Assembly (NCBI GenBank): GCA_944989445.1
Contig: CALYLW010000183.1
Location: 1,012,667 to 1,076,666, forward strand
DNA: 64,000 bases
From: Ampullaceana balthica
Taxonomy: Eukaryota; Mollusca; Gastropoda; Lymnaeidae
Reading direction: 5' to 3'
The notes beneath the pieces were generated by a model. That model was given only the letters and a program-made list of their open reading frames with translations. It ran no database searches and was not told where the DNA came from. Position 1 is the stretch's first letter; each line of letters starts with the position of its first letter. Positions 50,301 to 58,985 of this stretch are shown here, piece after piece. Both the position numbers and the translations under genes were made by a program.

Positions 50301-51746
50301 TAAAATTTATACTAAAAAGTTTACATTACATCAAAAGTAGTGATCAAGAATATTTACTTAGTTTCAGTAAATCCTAAGCAGTTATATAACTAAAAAAAGA
50401 GAATTTATTGGATCGACATCTTGTAGCAATGTGGTAGGGAAGTACTTTAAATGACCATATAAACACAATAAAACAAACCCGTAAAAACAAAGTTTTTGAC
50501 TATAAATCCCTTTTATATGACACATAACTAGAAGTATTGATTATGTTCAAATGCGACAAATATTTACAGACAGAATCTGACTTAACTCCCCTTTGCTTTT
50601 AACCCGGGAAGGAGAGGGGAAAGGTCACCGATCGCTGGACCGAGCTCAGCGTGACACGTAAAATGCAAACAAAAGCATGCCGGTACACCTGGTTAAAACA
50701 TGAGATGTGTTCACCAATGGCCCGTCATGAAGTCAAGTGACCCATAAAATGTATACAATAGCGACCGCTACATATAGTTTATATAGATAAACTAAAAATG
50801 CATTAATTTAATAACTGTATGTTCGATCGATCTGAAATTTTGATACTATGCATTGTTAGGTGACACGGATCCGTGTGCCAAATTTCAGCTCGATGGCGTC
50901 ACGGGAAGTGGGTCATTTTTTACTTTTGTTTTTCCGCCCGCCTGCCCGACGACGAACGACAGAGACGACGGTGAAGTTAATACAAGGGATTTAAAATAAC
51001 AAGCTATGGGCCTGATTATTATATTATGTAAAAGAGGTGAAGATGATTATCAAAATTTACAAGACACCCTTATATTACTCATTTTTGTAACTCATCAACC
51101 TGACATAGACTGTATTCACCTGTCATTTTCACAGGTCCAGTTTTGGGAATGTGAACAAACGTTTTGATGGCATCTGAGATACCTGTACCATCGTCATTGT
51201 ACTTTTCATGCACAGCTTTGACAAAACTTTTTAGTGTTTCTTGAATCTCCACTGTTACTTCTGAAGCTATGGTAGGGCAGTTTCCACTGGACACTGTCAT
51301 CCTGAGCTCCTTATTTTGTACAGGACATTCCCCTATTTCAGATCTCACTTCACCAGTGGGAGTGAAATGACCTGTCGATTTATGTTCAGTTAGCTAAAAT
51401 TAATTTATTATTTAGTTTAAAAGTTTCATTCCCAATATAATTTAAATTAATGTCTCCTATATTTTATATTTATCATTATTAAATAAAGATATTACATTGT
51501 ATTTACACATGACATATATTTAATTTACTTCTTGAACATATCTATAATACAACTCTGTAATATCAATAGACATAATTAGAATTAAATAAATAATCTAAAG
51601 TATTTACCAGAATGTGAATCTTGATCTTCCATACTAAGAATATCAGGCTCAGAGTTATCGAATCTGCCTTCAGAACGATGAAGATCAGCTGGCTTAATCT
51701 TGTTCATCAAATTAATTTCTACATTTTTGCCTTGATTCTCCTCCAT
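44302..51746 (-). CDS. TBCEL: Tubulin-specific chaperone cofactor E-like protein (8 coding exons)
   Basis: Exons from the start: 51,746-51,608; 51,371-51,120; 50,187-50,048; 49,524-49,346; 48,347-47,948; 45,793-45,642; 44,839-44,755; 44,550-44,302. All junctions are GT-AG and all phases agree. The product is 531 aa. Residues ~1-120 form a polar, acidic tail. Residues ~139-370 hold leucine-rich repeats (VRELDLMEND, LTFLNLTKNQL, LEELHLSLNG, LQKLFFIGN, LQTLGLNRTQL), followed by an LRR cap (ITNLNGSRIGDNEREDAER). Residues ~450-531 are a ubiquitin-like domain with YYLDKEM and GDEIIVE. There is no N-terminal CAP-Gly domain, which separates TBCEL from TBCE. In vertebrates TBCEL destabilises tubulin and has been linked to spermatid microtubules. 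Human TBCEL is 424 aa; the extra ~107 residues are N-terminal. Start chosen: the first ATG of the exon, preceded by a likely acceptor (catttcag), so a 5' untranslated exon lies upstream. Confidence 0.93.
46035..47277. mobile_element. hAT-like TIR element in a TBCEL intron, with multiplied end
   Basis: The left end is taggggtctactgatat and the right end is ggtagacccctacta-adjacent, with a perfect 8-bp TSD, ctaataat, at 46,027-46,034 and 47,278-47,285. It is the inverted relative of the element at 26,274-27,206. Unlike that copy, one terminus is repeated: gggg-ctaccgatatgcat-type ends occur at about 46,035, 46,206, 46,344 and 46,495, each followed by tgatgacgtcattcttaaat. The interior 46,655-46,920 matches the two related elements in reverse. 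Confidence 0.92.
47410..47612. repeat. 12-bp AT-rich microsatellite in a TBCEL intron
   Basis: The unit is ataactatataa, repeated about 16 times with occasional loss of a dinucleotide (ataactataaa). It lies between the hAT-like element and the main leucine-rich-repeat exon. Confidence 0.93.
48772..49246. repeat. 39-bp minisatellite in a TBCEL intron, about 12 copies
   Basis: Each unit contains ggaagttatgatggcatatt and tcctacagtaaaaca, length 39 bp, with few substitutions. Because 39 is a multiple of 3 and the unit lacks in-frame stops, a 13-residue repeat stays open on both strands for over 150 codons. It lies in the intron between exons 49,524-49,346 and 48,347-47,948, with good splice sites on either side, so I do not regard it as coding. 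Confidence 0.95.
50478..50992. mobile_element. Dispersed repeat in TBCEL intron 2
   Basis: A GC-richer block lies inside an AT-rich intron. Its left part (gtttttgactataaatccct) matches 18,610-18,650. Its right part (aatttcagctcgatggcgtc, then cgacgacgaacgacagagac and aagggattt) looks like the end of a mobile element, with aaatccctt / aagggattt as possible short inverted ends. I could not define a TSD or class. Confidence 0.5.
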
Positions 51747-52734
51747 TTCCTGAAATGATTTTCATGAATGAAAAAATATGCTTCTGTATTAATTATTAAA
51801 TCATAACATCATAGTAAGGGTAAACACTGCAATGGACGTCCGAAAGTATTCTGTATTTTATTTATCATTATTTAGTCTACTTCCCGTTTCAAAGTTGACA
51901 GTTCTCAATTATTTAAAAATATACACCTCGGCTACATAGTTATTTTAAACTGTTTTCTGAAGTTGTTGTGCTTATAGATCCTCAAATTATATAAATATTA
52001 AATATTTAAGATATAACACTGCCCAGTGACTCTGAAATTGACATTTACGACAAAATAAAATTTAGTGTGTCTTCTAACCTCAATTTTGTAACAGTAACAT
52101 TCCAGTCACTTGAAAAATTGAAAGACATTTAAAATGAGAAATTATTTATTTTTATACCCTCCACAACAATAGATATCATATAAGCAATGCTATATAAATA
52201 ATTAGTAGTAATAAGAAGTTAGATATTATTAACATATTTCATTATCATTTAAATTATCATACGAGGAGGGGGATGGCTAAAAAATGTCAAGTCATTTTAT
52301 GACTAACTTCAACAGATAGCAATAGACTGGTACTAAGATTAGACGTAATAATAACTATATACCAGTAATGGAATATTTTTTATCAAGAGGTTAACACAAA
52401 TTGATAGGTTAAAAACAATTTACTATTAAAACTATTACTATTACTAATACTTTAAAATACTTTAATCATGAAGTTTTAAAAAGTATTAGCATATAAATTA
52501 CACATTTTAGCCTAAATCGAGTGATATGGGCCATAATTTTGTCTACACCGGGCGCGTTTTTTTTTCATCGTGACCAGCCACTATAAGTAAGACGCATGCG
52601 CAGACGAACCGTGCGGATAATATCAGCATTATCCGCACGGGCAAAACCGTGGGAATAATCACTTCGTTTAATTAAAGTAAAGTTAGTATAACTGTCCCAT
52701 TTTTTTTGGCTGTGGTAATAAAGCTAGGCAATAT
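51747..52734 (-). promoter_or_regulatory. Upstream region of TBCEL with a candidate promoter near 52.5-52.65 kb
   Basis: The interval from the start codon to about 52,530 is AT-rich and featureless. At 52,545-52,645 it becomes CpG-richer, with gggcgcg, an NRF1-like gacgcatgcgcag (near 52,591) and a perfect hairpin at 52,609-52,640. This could be the TBCEL promoter and untranslated first exon, or the end of the inverted-repeat element that follows. No transcript evidence is available. Confidence 0.3.
52609..52640. other. Perfect hairpin, 13-bp stem and 6-nt loop
   Basis: ccgtgcggataat (52,609-52,621) is followed by the loop atcagc and the exact complement attatccgcacgg (52,628-52,640). It stands out in an AT-rich context. 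It may be a cruciform-forming site, a regulatory palindrome or the remnant of a mobile-element end. Confidence 0.8.
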
Positions 52735-53430
52735 TCCCACATCGGTAATCCTGCAGATTTTACACGTATATTATAATATATTATTTCACAGCGAAATTTA
52801 ATTTTCTCTTGAGAACTTTCGTTTTTAATTTATTAAATGCATAATTATATGTTGTATTTCAGCTATTACAGCGCTAATTTGTAAGTCTTTCTAATTTCTA
52901 AGCCATTTTTTCGGCTCTCAACAGTAAATAGTCTGATGATGATGCAACCATTTTTTAAATTATCAAACTACATGCCGGATTGTCCGATAAGATGCCAAAT
53001 TCAAATGGAAATTTCTCACTTACAAACAAAGAAAATAAGAATCAAACATCTAGTAACGAAATAAGAAAAAGAAATTGTCTTTAAAATATTTATTTATCTT
53101 CTAAGAACATTAAAATAGATGAATAATAATTTTTTTAAAATATCTTCAGTCAGTAAATTTATTTTAGCGTGGGTCGAGCCAGGTAAAAAACATCTGGCAG
53201 AAGTTCGCTAGGTAAACAAAATGGACGTATCGTGACCACATTATGTATTATATAGAGCCGAAAAAATGCATTTGAAATTAAAAAGACTCACAAATTAGCA
53301 CTGTAATATCTGAAATACGACACATAATAATGCATTTAATAATTTAAAAATGTAAGTTCTCATGAGTCATGAGAAAATTAAATTTCGCTTTGAAATAATA
53401 AATTATAATATACGTGTAAAATCTGCAGGA
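52735..53430. repeat. Long inverted repeat with arms of about 200 bp
   Basis: The left arm at about 52,748-52,925 (tgcagattttacacgtatat, later aatttaattttctc and tcggctctc) is repeated in reverse at about 53,255-53,425 (gagccgaaaaaatgca, later gagaaaattaaatttcgctt, then ttataatatacgtgtaaaat). The match is imperfect with small indels. The spacer between the arms is about 330 bp. After the right arm there are two or three direct copies of gtgtgaataacgc. It resembles a foldback-type or large MITE element; no TSD was found. Confidence 0.75.
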
Positions 53431-53984
53431 TTACCCCCACATCTGTGTGAATAACGCTAGACAATATTCCCACAGCTGTGTGAATAACGCAAGACAATAT
53501 TCCAACAGATGTGTGATAGCGATGTGTGAATAACGCAATAACGCCTTTTGATTTTGAAAATTGAAAATACGTAATTTAACGAGTGGCGACCTTAAAAATA
53601 AGTCAATAAAATTTGCAGATTATATTATATCAAATTCTATTGCAAAATAACGTCACTGAAAAGAACATACAAGTAGATGTGAAGTAAATGAGTAATTTTA
53701 AATGTTAAAATTTAAATGCAAACACAAGTTCTAGGTTCATTTTAAGTTGAAGATATTCGATGACAATTGTTTACACCGGAAGTATTTAATTTGTTTTCAA
53801 TATTTGAAGTAGTGTGTTTTTTAATCGCTCTTTTGGTACCGTGCCGATTATAATGAAATATTTTTACATGTACGCCACATGCCACTTTTTTTTTCTTTTT
53901 TTTTCTTTTCGGAGAGTGGTGCAGAAGGGGGGGCAGTGGAAATGAGGAAGATCACTAGTGACTTAACACTTATCATACATAAAT
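53431..53984. other. Intergenic sequence between inverted repeat and LINE fragment
   Basis: The first ~100 bp hold direct repeats of agacaatattcc and gtgtgaataacgc. The rest is AT-rich with a T-rich run near 53,886. No gene seen. Confidence 0.5.
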
Positions 53985-54160
53985 TCACGTCCGGAATTCG
54001 GGGGTGGAATGGGTTTCCTGAAGAAACCAAGAAAACAAACACTTTATCAACATTTAAAACTCTAATAAGAATGCAGGACTTAACACAAACCACAGATAAG
54101 CGTAGGACGCAATATTCTTCTGCATAGAATGAGTGTCTGTAACAGAAAAGATAAGATAAA
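53985..54160 (+). mobile_element. CR1/L2-like LINE, very short 3' fragment (third copy)
   Basis: It contains the last ~30 codons of the LINE protein (SGIRGWNGFPEETKK region at 53,989-54,090) and the same 3' UTR: gcgtaggacgcaatattctt, then ctgcatagaatgagtgtctg and the terminal agataagataa. The truncation point is close to the 3' end, as in many target-primed insertions. Confidence 0.9.
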
Positions 54161-55426
54161 TTCGATTAATTTATCTTAATCAGATAGTTATGTCAGTGGC
54201 GTCACTAGGGGTGTGCGTGTAGGGGAGAGCGGGCCGCCCCAGGTGACACCCATCAGGGGGTGACACCCAAGCCTAAAATTTACAGTGTACGATTTTATGC
54301 CAGAAAAAAAAAGAAGACACATTTTTTTCATCTAGAAAGAAATTGAGAAATACAATGAAATACGTTTAAACCGAAATCGTATTAATAAAATAAAATATCA
54401 GTTAACAGGCAATCATAAAACGTCTCCACAAACTACCATGAAACTAAATAGGAAAAAAAAGGAAAGAAAAAGCCGCACAATTTAAAAAAAGGCTGGACAT
54501 AAAAAGAAGCTTTGTCTTTGTTTTAGAAGAAAATCCAACATACTGGTCTTTGACATACCGACACACGGAGTCAGCCTGTGAGACCAATCCCAACTCACTA
54601 CTTCCTCCACGACAGTTGAGGGGGGGGGGATAAGATTTTTCTTTAAAAAAAAAGGTTTTCTTTGTTTTTTATTTATTTATTTATAGGAAAATAAGGTATT
54701 TAACGTGTTTGAGTCAATTTATAATTATTAAGCATGCATATCTATGTTAATTTTAATGTAATGTACTCTAAGAAACATGATTTTCGTAATTTTCTTCAGT
54801 ATAGGTACTTTTTAAAATAATCTTTAACACTAAGTTAATTTCACATAAAAACATTTCAGTCTTTTCGATTTCATATGAAACGATTTTCACTGAAAGATCG
54901 CGTGATGCGTACGTGTGGAATCCGAACTACGCGATCAGAACCGCACCTGCAGCGATGAATTTTTAACGTTGAAAACCGTCTCGTCTGAACATTATAAAGC
55001 ATATTACTGAATATATAATCTATATAAATTCAAGTATTTTGTCTAAAATTCATGATTCCACATTCTTGGAGCAGTAAAGGTAAGCCAGTTGAATCCTTTA
55101 TTTAATTTTGTTAAAACAGGGAAAGATAGTGAGAATGTTCTCGAATTATTTTTTGAGTCAAAATGCCACATTATAGTATACCTTTTCCTGGTTAAATAAT
55201 TATTTAATAATGATTGACTAATTCCAAATGACACTTACATTTTGGACACTTTCAAAATTAGACGAATTTTAGAAAATTTAATGTTCTTTTAAAGTATGAC
55301 AGACAAAACTTAAACTTTAAAAAATGGCATTCAATTTATGAATTAACTTTTTTTCAATTTTAGGCTTGTTTGACATTCGCCCCCTAGAATAACAATGTTC
55401 TAAGTGGATAAAAAATGAGTTATTGC

Positions 55427-56004
55427 CGCTGGGATATTGTCCATGTTTCAATGGTTCCCTGACAAACGCGCACAAGACAATCGCGCACACTGTTAGGATT
55501 AGGGTTAGGGTTAGGGTTAGGTTTGTAGGTGTGAGCCATTGTCCGTGTGCACAACTATCGGTGTTTGCGTTTGTTCGGTGCGCGTTTGTGTCATTGCGGA
55601 ATTATCTGTGTGCGTTTGTTGTGTGCGCGATTGTCTTGTGCGCGTTTGTCACCGTTTCAATCTATCATAGCACAAATTGTGAAAGGTGTATCGTGAGACA
55701 ATTTGTGTAGGTAGTACAAAATAACAAGGTCCTAACTCAATATAGGTCTATCAAACATCACATAGAACATTATTCTAGGGGAGCGAATGTTGGGAACATT
55801 GTCCTTCTTTAAATAATAAATTTTGGCACATGTATGTCATTAAAGAGCGCACGATGAAAGTGAATGAAAATTTTTAAAAACACAAACGAATCGTGTAATG
55901 AAAACAATAGATTTGAGCTTTATTATTAAACAAATACAAAGCTCAACGTTACACCTTTCACAATTTGTGCTATGATAGATTGAAACATGGACAATATCCC
56001 AGCG
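55427..56004. repeat. 55-bp perfect inverted repeat flanking a 259-bp spacer
   Basis: The left arm is 55,427-55,452 plus 55,662-55,690, split by the MITE at 55,453-55,653. The right arm is 55,950-56,004 and matches it in reverse across all 55 positions once the MITE and one TSD copy are removed. A second, weaker inverted pair is at 55,372-55,403 and 55,762-55,790. The right arm runs into the transposase frame, so part may derive from an inverted duplication of transposase sequence. Confidence 0.85.
55453..55653. mobile_element. MITE with 30-bp perfect TIRs and internal TTAGGG repeats
   Basis: gacaaacgcgcacaagacaa (55,461-55,490 in full) is exactly inverted at 55,621-55,650. The flanking octamer gtttcaat occurs at 55,445-55,452 and 55,654-55,661, consistent with an 8-bp TSD. 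Near the left TIR, 55,493-55,521 reads as ttaggattagggttaggg and two further partial or full telomere-like units. The two extreme ends differ by a 5-bp indel. No coding capacity. Confidence 0.82.
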
Positions 56005-56006
56005 CT

Positions 56007-56671
56007 TTTATAAATCAGAACAACTTGGAATTTCAGTAGAGAACAGACCCAGGTTGAAGAAAAGGGTGACAGGTGAGAAAACAAGAGATGCTGGACTAAC
56101 TCTGCAAGAAGAAAACAAAAGGTCGATGTTTGAGTGTATTGATCGTTTCCATTCTGAACTCCAGATCAGATCAAGTGCAATCAAGGAAGTAGCAACCATG
56201 TTTGAGGCTGTTCAAGCCAAAAGCTTGATATCTGCCACTGAAGAAGAATTACTAAAGTCCATTCCAAGGTTGTCCACTTTCTATGATGAGTTGTCAGAGG
56301 AAGAGCTTTTATTAGAAATACCAAGGCTGAGAAGGCACCTGAAGGCAGCAGAGATCGATCTCAAAGAGGCTGAAGACTGGTCCGTACTTGACGTTTTGAA
56401 ATTTGTAGCTGAATGGGACTTCATAGAATCTCTCCCCTATCTCACATTGAGTTTACGATTATTTGTTACAATCTGTGTGTCTGTGGCTTCATGTGAAAGG
56501 AGTTTTTCAAAGCTAAAGCTTATAAAGAATTATTTGCGATCTACAATGGGGCAGTCAAGGCTTTCTGATCTTGCCATGTTATCCATTGAGAGTGATTCGG
56601 CACAAGAAATAGATTTCGATGACGTAATTAACAAGTTTTCAGTTTTAAAGGCCAGAAAAGCTAAATTCTGA
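56007..56671 (+). pseudogene. hAT transposase C-terminal fragment with hATC domain (ZMYM1-like)
   Basis: A frame open to 56,671 carries KKRVTGEKTRD, a middle region found in ZMYM1-like hAT transposases, and the hATC dimerisation motif ASCERSFSKLKLIKNYLRST followed by LSDLAMLSIESD and IDFDDVINKF near the C-terminus. The first ATG is at 56,054, but the frame is open upstream (YKSEQLGIS). The N-terminal zinc finger and catalytic core (expected at about 54.3-55.9 kb) are not recognisable, so it is a fragment of a dead transposon. hATC mediates transposase dimerisation. Confidence 0.88.
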
Positions 56672-57180
56672 TTTTTTAAATATATTTAATGACATTGTAT
56701 TTTGAATTATTACATATTATTCTGATAGTTGCTGATTTTGCAAACCCAAAACAGAACGGTTACAACCTTACCTCATTTGAAGTTGTACTGTAATTGTTGG
56801 TAATATAATCTAATTTTGGTAATGTAATGTAATTGTTGTAAATTTTAATGGAACGCAATGTAGATGCAAGTTTGTGAAATTTGAAAATATTACAGTTATT
56901 TAACCGTATTACTTAAAATTAATAATTTTATGTTAAAATAAAAATTTAAAATTAACATTTTTTCTATTTAGTTCTTCGTTTTTAAATGTTACAATATTTT
57001 ACCTATCGACTTTAAATTCAACTTTTCTCCTAATTCCTTTGTAACAAACATTTGATCTATATTTTCAAACGTTACTAAAGAATCTGTGTGTTCCCGGTAT
57101 TTGGCAGACTCGAGGAGATTTATGGGGCAAGTCGTGTGACACCAAGAGCTACCACCCCGGGGGCAACACCCTTCGCTTAT

Positions 57181-57952
57181 TCCCCCCCACCCCCTTCCCA
57201 ACATTCTCCCCCCTTTTTTATCATATTTCTTTTTCCTTATTCGCATCTATTTGACATCCCTATCTTAAACAATATAACCCAAAATTTTTACCCCCCCCCC
57301 TTTTTTCCCCATTAATTATCCTAAAATTTGCTCCTTAAATAAACCATTAATTACCCCAAGATTCTATATTATATCCCTATAAACACACACCCACTTTTTT
57401 TTTTTTCTCTCAAAATTGTTCGCTTTTTTACTTCTTTTTTAATTAATTATGACTTTATATGTTCCCAATCATCTACTTGCATTTAATTAATCTCCTCTCA
57501 CACGCCACACAGCAGTGATTACAAGGTGGAAGCTCATTAGTTGTCGTCCCCCCACTCGACTTTCATCATACCGAACCTTATAAATCTACTTCCCTAACCC
57601 CTTCCTCCCCACTACTCTCTCACACATCGTCTCACTCACATGCCACACTCAACCAACCCACACTCACCCGCCGCACCACGTCAAATGAGACCACCACAAC
57701 CCCCCCCCTCCCCCTCCCCCCCTCCCCCCCTCTTCCCTACCCGCCTTCCCCCTCCACCTTATCTTTCCGAGCTTTGTTTCTAGTTTTATTTATAAATAGT
57801 CCTGTCCATAACTCTCAAAACTTTTCTTATATGAACCAAAAACTTCACTAAAAAAAAATAAAAAATTCCACATTCAAACTATAAAACTCAATAATCAAAA
57901 ATTTATCCTTCATCTAAAAAATTAATTCTAAAAACTATGACACAAATACACT

Positions 57953-57991
<39 letters not shown>

Positions 57992-58490
57992 AACTAACTA
58001 AAACAAAATATCTATACAGAAAATATTAACTATACATTAACGTATTCTATTTTATCTATACTAATGCTTTCAGGTATTCAATTATTGTCTGTTATATTAT
58101 CTTAAAAAATTCTTTTAATGTGGTATCTTTAACACTTGACAACATCCCTAACATCTAAAATACAAAAAAACCATATTTAAACTCCCAACCCAATACTCTA
58201 ACTAATTAAAATAAAAAATACACACACACTTATATCTAACTATCTTCCTTAAATATCTTCCCACAAAAATAACGTCTAAAAGATTCTTAATTAATATATA
58301 AGCTATTAGCATTCCTATATTAATTCTTCTTAGCACTCTTCAATTTTTGTTATATAATAGATAGAGAGACTCCTTATCTCCATCAACCCTTTAAGAGACA
58401 CCCCTTAATCAATATATTATTATATTATCTCATTATTATTCACTATGAATCTCTTTCTTTAAGATTTAGTGTCTTTATATAAATAATAAT
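57181..58490. other. Strongly G-depleted, C/T/A-rich tract
   Basis: Over about 1.3 kb the plus strand has very little G; several 60-base rows (for example 57,841, 58,141 and 58,201) contain none. C runs and poly-pyrimidine stretches are frequent. A 29-base A run lies near 57,958-57,986. No gene is recognised. The onset is abrupt, cutting the right end of the hAT element. Confidence 0.85.
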
Positions 58491-58985
58491 CAATTATTTG
58501 CTTCGGTTGTCTTACCCATATTTCCTTCAATTTTCTTCTCTCTTCAAGAGAGAAACTATACCTTGTTGCATTTTTTACATTTTAGTAGAATGTACCTATT
58601 ATACTATCCCCCTCCCCCTTATTCTAATATCACACAATTTATTTCTTGTCTTCCCTGTAAAGTCTTTTGAGATATCTGTCTGTTACCCAAATTATTTTCT
58701 GTGATTAAGGTTGCTAGCAGTTAGTGTGTATTTGCTACTTAGAAGTATAGAAAGAGACTTGGAAGACAAAAACATCTATTGTTGTGTTACTGAATCAATA
58801 TCAAACGCTTCCTGTTACTGACAGAGGATCAAGTACTTCTAGTTTATATGGTAGATTAATCGTGAAGAATGACGAGCAGAATGGATCCTGAGCAGGCTTT
58901 AAAACTTACATTAAAAAAAATAATGAGAAATTAGTGTGTTGTGTTGGTCTGTAGGTAGGAAATCTTTCAGAAAATTTTTGAGCGA
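58491..58985. other. Unassigned sequence between the G-poor tract and the 27-bp array
   Basis: G content returns to normal. No domain, splice structure or repeat was recognised; an open frame at 58,498-58,704 has no family signature. Confidence 0.4.

Larger units (their letters stand above)
54194..57180 (+). mobile_element. hAT transposon, right end lost
   Basis: The left end is cagtggcgtcactagggg, followed by ggtgacaccc-type subterminal motifs. The interior carries a transposase C-terminus on the plus strand. Towards the right, gtgtgacaccaagagc and gggggcaacaccc (57,133-57,173) look like the matching subterminal region, but the expected gtgacgccactg end is not reached before the G-depleted tract begins. 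An inverted-repeat and MITE complex (55,372-56,004) lies within it. Confidence 0.75.

Noticed and set aside
55493..55521. Chromosome end or telomere fusion
   Set aside because: Only about four TTAGGG-type units, located inside a small TIR element with its own target duplication, not a terminal array.
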